DNA of 64,000 bases, from the NCBI GenBank assembly GCA_016875735.1, contig VGOW01000009.1:1-64000 (forward strand), given 5' to 3'. Shown piece by piece: positions 49,589-56,437 of the stretch (positions are counted from its first letter, which is position 1; each line of letters starts with the position of its first letter). This stretch comes from Chloroflexota bacterium (lineage in GTDB: Bacteria; Chloroflexota; Anaerolineae; Anaerolineales; VGOW01). The notes beneath the pieces are model-generated. The model did no database searches. It saw nothing but the letters and a program-made list of their open reading frames with translations, and had not been told where the DNA came from. Both the position numbers and the translations under genes were made by a program.

Positions 49589-50221
49589 TTATGTGGACAA
49601 ACTTTTCTCAAGTAGATACTCGTTGACTTTCTCCTCATCGCTTGATGAAAGATATGCTCTTTTCAAATCATCGCCAAACCCATCACCTATCGCTACCTGT
49701 ATTGGAGCAGAAAATCTGAGTTCTTTGCAGATAATGTTTTCTACTTGAAGAATAAATTTCAGCGCAATATCAAACTGATCCCCCGTTCTTGTGTATAACT
49801 CGGAAGCCATAATCTTGTATTCGTATTTTGCCACTCTCTCACCAAAGACGTAGTTTGCATATTCTCGCAATTCCTGTAATTCTCGCAGCAACTCCAAATA
49901 ACTTCTATCCAACAATTTTGAGTTGACTAAGCGTTGTTCCAACAAGGTTTGAAGGTGTCTATGCCGTAACCGTCGCAATTCTTGAGTTTTCGTCAAGTAA
50001 TCCATTGAAAGCACTGCGACTCCCATATGGAACAGAGCATAGTAAAACCCTATTGGAGAAAAAAGCACGTTGCCTGTTTTCTTGCTGACGCTATAAGCAG
50101 TTTCTCTGAAGCATACGGCTGTAAGTATATGCTTGGCGCTTTTATTTGTCCGCCCCCACCATTCATCCTCGACTCCCACAGTAAGGGCGCTTCTAAGGTC
50201 GGTAAAGTAAGTTGGCGACAT
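49589..50221 (-). CDS. Hypothetical protein, low-GC, helical
   Basis: A 210-residue protein with clear AT-richer composition than its neighbours. It is mostly alpha-helical; YLTKTQELRRLRHRHLQTLLEQRL and SYLELLRELQELREYANYVFGERVAKYEYKI look like amphipathic helices, and EKVNEYL ends it. It could be a HEPN-like helical protein, but no RxxxxH motif is obvious. No family is recognised. The start is uncertain (ATG 50221 or GTG 50233). Its neighbours (RAYT, CHAT operon) suggest an accessory gene. Confidence 0.65.
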   Translation of the reverse strand: MSPTYFTDLRSALTVGVEDEWWGRTNKSAKHILTAVCFRETAYSVSKKTGNVLFSPIGFYYALFHMGVAVLSMDYLTKTQELRRLRHRHLQTLLEQRLVNSKLLDRSYLELLRELQELREYANYVFGERVAKYEYKIMASELYTRTGDQFDIALKFILQVENIICKELRFSAPIQVAIGDGFGDDLKRAYLSSSDEEKVNEYLLEKSLST

Positions 50222-50251
50222 TGGATAGTCCACTTTGGCGAAAGAAGCCGC

Positions 50252-50893
50252 CTAACTCAGAAACGGGTTGAACCGCCGTTCCTCGCCAACCGTCGTTTGC
50301 GGGCCGTGGCCGGAAAGCACGACGGTGGGATCGGGCAGGGTGAGGAACTGTGTGCGGATGCTGTGGATGAGCGTGTCGAAATCGCCGCCGGGAAAATCGG
50401 TGCGGCCAATAGAGCCTTGAAAGAGAACGTCGCCGCCGAAGATCACTCCGGCGGCTTTTTCGTAGAAGGCAACGTGCCCCACCGTGTGGCCGGGAACGAA
50501 GAAAACTTCAAACTTCAAATTTCCAACTTCCAACTTTGTTCTGCCCGTCGCATGATCGTCGAGCAAAATGGTGGGTTCGGGGCCGGGTTGCATGGGCACG
50601 CCCCACTGCTTCGCGCCGCCGAGGTTGCGGTAGAGAGGCAGTTCGAGCGAGTGCAGGGCCACAGGCAGATCGAGGGCGCGCACCAGATCGGCCACACCGC
50701 CCCAATGATCGAAGTGCGCGTGCGTGAGCCAGATCGCTTTCAGTGTTGCCCCCATCTGCTTCGCCGTCGCCATCACCACCGGCGCATCGCCGCCGGGATC
50801 GATCACGACGGCCTCCCCTGAGTCCGAGTCGGCGGCGATATAGCCGTTGGCGCCAATGGGCCCCAGCGAAAGCGCGGCAAGTTTGAGAGTCAT
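50252..50893 (-). CDS. Metallo-beta-lactamase-fold hydrolase (glyoxalase II-like)
   Basis: A 213-residue MBL-fold protein with the zinc-binding HAHFDH motif (residues 58-63) and a later GHTVGHVAFYEK (His near 140) plus GDVLFQGSIGRTDFPGGD and LSGHGPQTTVGEER. It matches short glyoxalase II-like or persulfide-dioxygenase-related hydrolases. The ATG at 50893 overlaps the upstream hydrolase stop (ATGA), so it is the last gene of the CHAT operon. A heptad insert (50504-50538) encodes LEVGNLKFEV. It may be an unrelated housekeeping hydrolase co-transcribed by chance. Confidence 0.88.
   Translation of the reverse strand: MTLKLAALSLGPIGANGYIAADSDSGEAVVIDPGGDAPVVMATAKQMGATLKAIWLTHAHFDHWGGVADLVRALDLPVALHSLELPLYRNLGGAKQWGVPMQPGPEPTILLDDHATGRTKLEVGNLKFEVFFVPGHTVGHVAFYEKAAGVIFGGDVLFQGSIGRTDFPGGDFDTLIHSIRTQFLTLPDPTVVLSGHGPQTTVGEERRFNPFLS
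50504..50538. repeat. Heptad array (5 units) inside the MBL hydrolase gene
   Basis: Units aacttca, aacttca, aatttcc, aacttcc, aactttg on the plus strand, coding on the minus strand. Confidence 0.85.
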
Positions 50894-52419
50894 CGAGTCA
50901 GCCAATCCACAACCTGATCGTTGGCAATCGGCGCGGTGAAGAAGTTGTTGTGATGGAGTTGATCACCCTTCTCGTAAACTTTACGATGATCGCCCGACAC
51001 AGGGAAGCCCGGCGACGACGGCGCGGCCTCGTAACTGCCGCGCGTGGGCACCACACCGTCGTTATCTTGCCCGAATACGCTGTCGATGAATTTATCCTGC
51101 GCCCATTTGCCGAACCGCTGAAGCACGCCCTGCGCGGTGGGCGTGAAGTTGGCCGCCATCGCAAAATACTCGGTGGCGCTCGGCGGGCTGGAGTTCAACC
51201 GCCGCAAATAATCGGATGAGGGATTGAAGGCGCTGAGGCCCGGCAAACCTTTGAGCGCGCCGTGCGCCAGCAGTTTCACCAGCATGAGGATGCCTTCGAT
51301 GGTGAGGGTGTAGGCGTTGTCGGGCAAGTTGGTGAGCAGGTTGGTGTATCGGTCGATCAGATTCACGGCGTTCTCTTCGTCCACCAAAATCGTTCCCTGA
51401 TTGGGCGAGGCCACCATCAATGATTTGTGAATCTTCACCGCGCGCCCGCCGGTGTTCACATCCATTTGCCGTTCGGTGAGTTCGCGGCCCACCAGCCCGC
51501 CCCGGCTGTGAGTCATCACATCGAGTTCGAGCGAGATGCCCTCGGGCAACATATCAAAAAAGGTTTGCGCGTTTTGCGCCGGCGAGTGGTGCAGGCTCGG
51601 ATGATTGAAAGCAAAGATACGCCCGCCGTAGTGATGCGCCAGTTTTTCGAGCGTGGATTTGAGCAGGAGCGCATACGAGCCTTCGCTGGTGCTGAACGTG
51701 CCATGCAAAAGCAACAGCGCGCGCCCGCCGCGAATCTTTTCCCAATCCATCGGCGCGGGCGTCGGGTTCGCGCCCTGATATTGATCGGGCTCGATCCTGT
51801 GAAAGCCGTAAGGCCGATTTTGCTCTTCCCAATTTTTTGCCAGCGCCAACGCGCCCTTGCCCACAATATCATCGGTGGCCCACGCCAACACCCGCACCAG
51901 CCGCCGCCCAATTTTGCTGATCGGCCCGCGCGTCTGCGATTCATCGGCGGCGGCTTCGGGAGGGACGGGCGCGCTGGCTCGCGGCAAATGAAAGACGACT
52001 TCCCCCGCTCCGCCGCGCGTAGCCTCCGCGGTGGGCGCCGCCGATTCGGGAAAGATCCATCGACTCATCCCGGCCTCGTCGGTATAGAGCATCGCGTACC
52101 CCACACTCTCGCCCATGCTGGGGATGGCGCACACGATGGCCGGCTCGCCTTCGCGAGTCACGGCGGTGAGGCCGTCGGCGCGAGTCGTCGAACCGCCGGG
52201 CGGCGTGGTGTCTTCGGTGATGTTGATCTCGTACACCTTTCCGGCGAAGATGCCGGCGCGTTCGACGGCGGCGTTGAGATGCGTTTCGTGCACGCCGCTG
52301 TCACTGCGTGTGGCGCTCTCCGAGGCGCTCATCTCGGTGACGGTGCCCACCATGCCGGGCGCGTTGAGGGTGTATCCGCCGGGGGAGAGTTCAGTAGTGC
52401 TTCCGGTCAATTCAGTCAT
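50890..52419 (-). CDS. Alpha/beta hydrolase of the PGAP1/DUF7379-like type
   Basis: A 509-residue protein. After about 230 residues of unassigned N-terminal region comes an alpha/beta hydrolase: LLLLHGTFSTSEGSYALL (oxyanion region, about 236-253), the nucleophile Ser305 in THSRGGLVGRE, and a later Asp/His region (FGQDNDGVVPTRGSYEAA, HHNNFF). The fold resembles PGAP1-like lipases or esterases. The N-terminal part carries no signal peptide. It follows a CHAT protease and a membrane protein in one operon, an arrangement that suggests an effector or lipase role. Confidence 0.82.
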   Translation of the reverse strand: MTELTGSTTELSPGGYTLNAPGMVGTVTEMSASESATRSDSGVHETHLNAAVERAGIFAGKVYEINITEDTTPPGGSTTRADGLTAVTREGEPAIVCAIPSMGESVGYAMLYTDEAGMSRWIFPESAAPTAEATRGGAGEVVFHLPRASAPVPPEAAADESQTRGPISKIGRRLVRVLAWATDDIVGKGALALAKNWEEQNRPYGFHRIEPDQYQGANPTPAPMDWEKIRGGRALLLLHGTFSTSEGSYALLLKSTLEKLAHHYGGRIFAFNHPSLHHSPAQNAQTFFDMLPEGISLELDVMTHSRGGLVGRELTERQMDVNTGGRAVKIHKSLMVASPNQGTILVDEENAVNLIDRYTNLLTNLPDNAYTLTIEGILMLVKLLAHGALKGLPGLSAFNPSSDYLRRLNSSPPSATEYFAMAANFTPTAQGVLQRFGKWAQDKFIDSVFGQDNDGVVPTRGSYEAAPSSPGFPVSGDHRKVYEKGDQLHHNNFFTAPIANDQVVDWLTR

Positions 52420-52435
52420 GGCATGATCTCCGAAT

Positions 52436-52500
52436 CAAAAGAATCCACGAAGGGACACGAAGTTTTCTTCGTGCCTTTTCGTGTTCCTTCGTGGATCAGA
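52436..52500. repeat. Long imperfect palindrome, tccacgaagg type
   Basis: The arms tccacgaagggacacgaag and cgtgttccttcgtgga are almost complementary, around ttttcttcgtgcctttt. It lies in the operon gap between the CHAT gene and the hydrolase. Confidence 0.75.
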
Positions 52501-52572
52501 ATGTTGTGGACGCAACGATCTCGCGGCAATGATGCGCACGAGGTCAGGTTAAGCCAACACTGCAGATTCGTC

Positions 52573-52656
52573 ATTGCGAGCGAACGAAGTGAGCGAAGCA
52601 ATCCCCTGTCTCGCCTTGAGATTGCTTCGGCGCGAAGAACGCGCCTCGCAATGACA
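52573..52656. repeat. Imperfect palindrome, cattgcgagcgaacg type
   Basis: Arms cattgcgagcgaacgaagtg and cgcgcctcgcaatgac surround an aagcaatcccc...gattgctt core. I know similar repeats from many unrelated bacterial genomes. It is the second element in the 280-bp gap of the CHAT operon; nothing else was seen there. Confidence 0.75.
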
Positions 52657-52702
52657 CACTCTTCCCAAACCAAAGCGAATATCATCATGATGTTGCCGCC
52701 GT

Positions 52703-54616
52703 TCACTTTTGCAAACGCAGTGCGGGGTGTCCGTAATAAATATAGGCGACGGGCGTGGTCGAATCGTTGCGATCATATTTGCATCGCTCGGCCTGCAACA
52801 CTTCGGCCACTCGTTTGTGCTCGCCCTTCAGCGTCGATTTGTAAAATTCTTCGGCGAAAGCGTAAGCCACTTCGTCGTGCACTTCCCACAGCGGCGCAAT
52901 GAAACCCATCGCGCCGCCGCGAATCACATCGCCGGGAAAACCCGCCGCCTGCCCCAAACTACTGCCTGCCGTGCCCACCTGGCAGGCGTTGAGAAACACA
53001 AACGAGAACAGCGGCGTTTGCCCGCACTTGTATCGCCCAATGAGCGCGCCCGGCGTGAGTTTGTTTTTGTCGGCCAACAGCAAAGCCTGATCGTTCGCGT
53101 CGGGATCGCTGAGGCCGTGCACGGCAAAATGGATGAGATGCCCTGCCGTCTTCTCCCCGCTGATCACTTTGACGAGATCGGCTTGCGTGGCTTCGAGCGG
53201 TTGAGCGCCGTGCTGATCGACCAGCATCGCCCGCTCGGCGATGGCTTCCTTCAATTCTTTCATATCGGTGCCCAATCCGTATTTGGCCGCCACCGCCGTC
53301 ACTCGCTTGACTTCAATCGCCGTCGGCGGTGGAAAGGCAACCTTTTCGTGCAACAGCCAACGGCCCATGATCGTCTGCGCGGCGAGGAAAGGCGGCAGGT
53401 TCGCGTCGAGCGGCTCATCGAGCAGAGCCAATTCCCACGGCACGTATGTCTCTTCGGTGAGGAGCAGCAGAGTCGGCATCCGCTTCACCGACGCATGAAC
53501 TTGGCGCAGAGCGTCGAAGAATTCAGGCGGCATGATGTCGGCAATGTCCTGACCTTTGTTCTCCAACGTTTGCGCGGCGAAGAAGCCTTTGTAGTTTTGC
53601 TTTCGCAATTCCGAAATGAGATCGCCGGCGAACTCGCGCGCGTCGGCCAATTCGGTGGCGATTGGCCCCAATTGAATCTTCGGCTTCGGCGCGACGAACG
53701 TCCATTGCAGCTGCCCGCCCGATTGGGTGATCGTCACTTGCAGATCGGGCCGATTCTCCGCCGAGGGCAAACTCATGCGGCACGGATTCGGTTTGGCCGC
53801 CGGTTGCTGTGGCGGCGTTGCGCCCGCCCCGGCCCCGACCGCGATCCCACGCTTTGCCATCCCCACCATCTGTTCGTCGTATATGAAATGCACCGACACA
53901 GTGGCATAACTCACGCCCGGTTTGGGCTGGCAGGTGAACGTGACTTTGGCTTCCATGCTCAACGAAAGCGGGCGATGGTTGCCGTCGAGCACTTTGAGTC
54001 CGTCGACCACGAGCATGATCAGGAACTTTGCTTCGGGCGGCGGGTTCTCGATGTGAATGGGTTGCGATTCCAACAGATCGGGGTCAACATCGGCGCGAAA
54101 ACCGACCGTCACTTGAAAGGTTTCATCGGGGGCAACTTGATCCGGCGCATCGAGCGAGGGGTAGGCATCGAAATGAGTCTCGCCGCCGTTGCCCATCTTC
54201 ACCGATTGGATGAAGCTGGCGACGTTGATGGCCGCCTCGCCCGATCGTTTCGCGCCTTCGTACAGCACGCCGACGAATGTGCCATTCTGCGTGACGACGA
54301 TCAGCTTGTTATTCTCTCCGCGCGCAGTCTCTTCGGCCACTGCCGTGCCCATGCTGGCTTTCTCGACAACTTTGGCTTTGGGCAAATCAAGCAGCGCCAG
54401 TGGCCGAAGCACGAGCCTCGGGTCGGCTTTCAACATGTCCGCCAGCGCGTCGAAGAGGATGACGAGAAACTCTCCCGCCCCCGACTCGACGATGAGATGC
54501 CAGCCATTTTTGCCTCCGGCCTGCTGCAACCGCAGAAGCGCGTTGTTGAGAATATCATCCTTTGAGGCGATCAAAAAATTGCGCCATTCATTCAATCGTT
54601 CGTCGCTGATAGGCAT
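52703..54616 (-). CDS. CHAT-domain (caspase-like) protease
   Basis: A 637-residue protein. The C-terminal CHAT domain (about residues 330-637) has the catalytic dyad His500 (LIHFAVHGLSDPD) and Cys545 (FLNACQVGTAG), followed by GAMGFIAPLWEV. The N-terminal region (about 1-130) looks like a small alpha/beta domain of unknown type with LIVVTQNGTFVGVLYEG, and about 150-260 resembles a beta-sandwich adaptor. CHAT proteases act as effectors in several NTPase-linked conflict systems. AGGAAG precedes the ATG. It is flanked by an upstream membrane protein (31 bp) and a downstream hydrolase, so it is an operon member. Confidence 0.9.
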   Translation of the reverse strand: MPISDERLNEWRNFLIASKDDILNNALLRLQQAGGKNGWHLIVESGAGEFLVILFDALADMLKADPRLVLRPLALLDLPKAKVVEKASMGTAVAEETARGENNKLIVVTQNGTFVGVLYEGAKRSGEAAINVASFIQSVKMGNGGETHFDAYPSLDAPDQVAPDETFQVTVGFRADVDPDLLESQPIHIENPPPEAKFLIMLVVDGLKVLDGNHRPLSLSMEAKVTFTCQPKPGVSYATVSVHFIYDEQMVGMAKRGIAVGAGAGATPPQQPAAKPNPCRMSLPSAENRPDLQVTITQSGGQLQWTFVAPKPKIQLGPIATELADAREFAGDLISELRKQNYKGFFAAQTLENKGQDIADIMPPEFFDALRQVHASVKRMPTLLLLTEETYVPWELALLDEPLDANLPPFLAAQTIMGRWLLHEKVAFPPPTAIEVKRVTAVAAKYGLGTDMKELKEAIAERAMLVDQHGAQPLEATQADLVKVISGEKTAGHLIHFAVHGLSDPDANDQALLLADKNKLTPGALIGRYKCGQTPLFSFVFLNACQVGTAGSSLGQAAGFPGDVIRGGAMGFIAPLWEVHDEVAYAFAEEFYKSTLKGEHKRVAEVLQAERCKYDRNDSTTPVAYIYYGHPALRLQK

Positions 54617-54647
54617 GGTGTCTTCCTGTTAATTTTGATCGGGCTGA

Positions 54648-55637
54648 TCATTCCGATGTTTTGCCGCCAACCAACATGCGTTTGATTTTGCTCCACAACC
54701 ATGCGTACAACTTATCGGCGAAGGGGAAGCCGAGCACCGTGCCCAGCACCGAGCCCACTGCGCCGAAGGCGGTTGCCAGCGGGCCGGGCAGTCCGAAGAC
54801 GGTGGTGGACTCGATGGTGAGTGTGCGCGCCCACAGTTCGCGTTCGCGTATATCGCCGCCCTCCTTTGGAATGAACCGCAGGCGAATGATCACGTTTGCT
54901 TTTTGCCGCCCGGCCTCATCGGCGGCAATCGTCCATCGCCACACCACGTTGTCGCCGGGGAGGAGCGGCTGTTCCCAATCGCCGGGGCGGTCAATGGTCA
55001 AGCCGACAGAATCGAGGCGGGCGGTAGCGGTGATGGTGTGGGTGTTGTAGAGGTTCGGGATCTCGACTCGGTCGCCCGTCGCAACGCGCCCGCCACTCTC
55101 AGCAGTGGGGGTGAGGTAGGTTCCATCGTCGGCGATGACCAGCGCGAGTCGAATCACTTCCGAATCGCCGACGCGCAGGGTGAGCGGATAATCGATCTCA
55201 ACGGCGCGGGACTCGGGCGGCTGGGGCATGACTGCCGGGGCGAGTGTGGATGACGGAGAGATCGCAGTGGCGGTGACAGCGGGGGGTTGTGTGGGTTCGG
55301 GTTCAGAAGGCGCGCCCGGAGCGGAAGTGGCTTCGACGGCCTCAAACGTGGGTTCGGCGGATTGCGGTGGTGGGGCGCCTGCGCATGCTACGGCAAGAGC
55401 GATCACGATCAGCAGCGCGAGCGCGAGTCTGGCTCGGCGGCGAGGCGGCACGAGGAGCATGGTCAGCAATGCGCCCGGAACGGCAGACTGCGGCGCGGGC
55501 AGAGAGAGATCGCCGGGAGTGAGGGGTTGAACTTCCACCGTGCGCTGCGCGGGCCACAGCGACTCGAAGAGGAACATGAACGAGATGAGCAACATGACAA
55601 AGCCGATGAAAGCGACGATGCGGCGCAGTGGCGACAT
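54648..55637 (-). CDS. Membrane protein with extracytoplasmic beta domain, CHAT operon
   Basis: A 329-residue protein. Two N-terminal membrane helices (about residues 8-28 and 70-88) are followed by a Pro/Thr/Ser-rich linker (about 90-140), a beta-rich domain (about 145-275, EIDYPLTLRVGDSEVIRLALV... RELWARTLTIEST) and a C-terminal hydrophobic stretch (about 278-305). It could also begin with an atypical lipoprotein-like LALLIVIALAVACAG segment. TATACT is 6 nt before the ATG, suggesting a leaderless message. It is first in the operon ahead of the CHAT protease. No known family was recognised. Confidence 0.8.
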   Translation of the reverse strand: MSPLRRIVAFIGFVMLLISFMFLFESLWPAQRTVEVQPLTPGDLSLPAPQSAVPGALLTMLLVPPRRRARLALALLIVIALAVACAGAPPPQSAEPTFEAVEATSAPGAPSEPEPTQPPAVTATAISPSSTLAPAVMPQPPESRAVEIDYPLTLRVGDSEVIRLALVIADDGTYLTPTAESGGRVATGDRVEIPNLYNTHTITATARLDSVGLTIDRPGDWEQPLLPGDNVVWRWTIAADEAGRQKANVIIRLRFIPKEGGDIRERELWARTLTIESTTVFGLPGPLATAFGAVGSVLGTVLGFPFADKLYAWLWSKIKRMLVGGKTSE

Positions 55638-55643
55638 GCCTCA

Positions 55644-55649
55644 AGTATA
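55644..55649 (-). promoter_or_regulatory. TATACT -10 element of the CHAT operon
   Basis: TATACT on the minus strand, 6 nt from the first ATG (55637). It predicts a leaderless message for the whole operon. Confidence 0.5.
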
Positions 55650-55705
55650 CAACCGTCGGAAAAAGGCATAGACATTCGTGCGCAAAAGTGGTATATGGAA
55701 CATTT

Positions 55706-56377
55706 GTGCCCTACATCGAGCCGGGAGAATACAAATCGATCTACACAGAGTTTCAGTCGCCGGTGTCGCGCTTTGATTGCGGCCAGCACTGCGCGCCGCA
55801 CAACGGCGGCGAGCCGGTGTGCTGTTCCACGCGGCACGCCATCCCGGTGGCGATGGTGGAAGAGTGGAAGTTTCTGCAAAGCCGCACGGCCATGTGGCAC
55901 ATCTTTCGGCCGCGCACCTCAGCCGAGCGAAAAGTGAAAGAAGAACTGCCGCGCGATCATCGCGCGCTGGAATGCCATGGGGCGGCGCAGTGCGAGCGCG
56001 AGAATCGCGCGCTCTCGTGTCGCACCTTTCCGTTCTTTCCGTACATCACCAAAGGTTACGAGTTCGTAGGGCTGGCCTATTATTGGCAGTTCGAGGACCT
56101 GTGCTGGGTGATCAGCAACTTGCAGATCGTCGAGCGCCAGTTCATCGGCGAGTTCGTGCGCGCGTATGAACTCCTCTTTCGACGGATACCGGGCGAACTG
56201 GAAACCTTTCGCGATCATTCGGCCTCGATGCGCCGCGCCTTCTCACGCATGAAGCGGACGATTCCGCTCATCGGGCGTGCGGGCGACTACCACGAAGTGA
56301 TCCCCAGCACGGGAGAGATTCGGGCTGTGAGCGGGGAGGCGTTTGCAAAGCGCGGGCTATACAGGAATGATGAATGA
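55706..56377 (+). CDS. YkgJ-like cysteine cluster protein
   Basis: A 223-residue protein with a conserved cysteine pattern: FDCGQHCAPHNGGEPVCCSTRHAIPV, LECHGAAQCE and ALSCRTFPFFPYI. This matches the zinc- or iron-chelating YkgJ/UPF0153 type. The start is uncertain; GTG 55706 gives VPYIEPGEYKSIY and avoids overlapping the divergent operon, while an ATG at 55628 would overlap it. The function of the family is unknown, but Fe-S-cluster or metal handling is proposed. The stop codon lies in a heptad array. Confidence 0.75.
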   Translation: MPYIEPGEYKSIYTEFQSPVSRFDCGQHCAPHNGGEPVCCSTRHAIPVAMVEEWKFLQSRTAMWHIFRPRTSAERKVKEELPRDHRALECHGAAQCERENRALSCRTFPFFPYITKGYEFVGLAYYWQFEDLCWVISNLQIVERQFIGEFVRAYELLFRRIPGELETFRDHSASMRRAFSRMKRTIPLIGRAGDYHEVIPSTGEIRAVSGEAFAKRGLYRNDE

Positions 56378-56434
56378 TGAACGATGAACGATGACTCACT
56401 GCTCATCGTTCATCATTCATCGCTCATCATTTGC
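56365..56434. repeat. Heptad array (10 units) between YkgJ-like gene and uvrA
   Basis: Units gaatgat (2), gaacgat (2), gactcac, tgctcat, cgttcat, cattcat, cgctcat, catttgc. Halves are inverse, giving a perfect 19-bp inverted repeat (56369-56387 and 56403-56421). The YkgJ-like stop lies in unit 2, and the uvrA ATG follows 3 nt after the last unit. Confidence 0.93.
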
Positions 56435-56437
56435 TTT

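Noticed and set aside
52709..54565. Plus-strand open frame opposite the CHAT gene
   Set aside because: Shadow of the CHAT coding region; no motif, and the CHAT dyad is on the minus strand.
56369..56421. Rho-independent terminator between the YkgJ-like gene and uvrA
   Set aside because: The inverted repeat comes from mirror-image heptads and has no T run.
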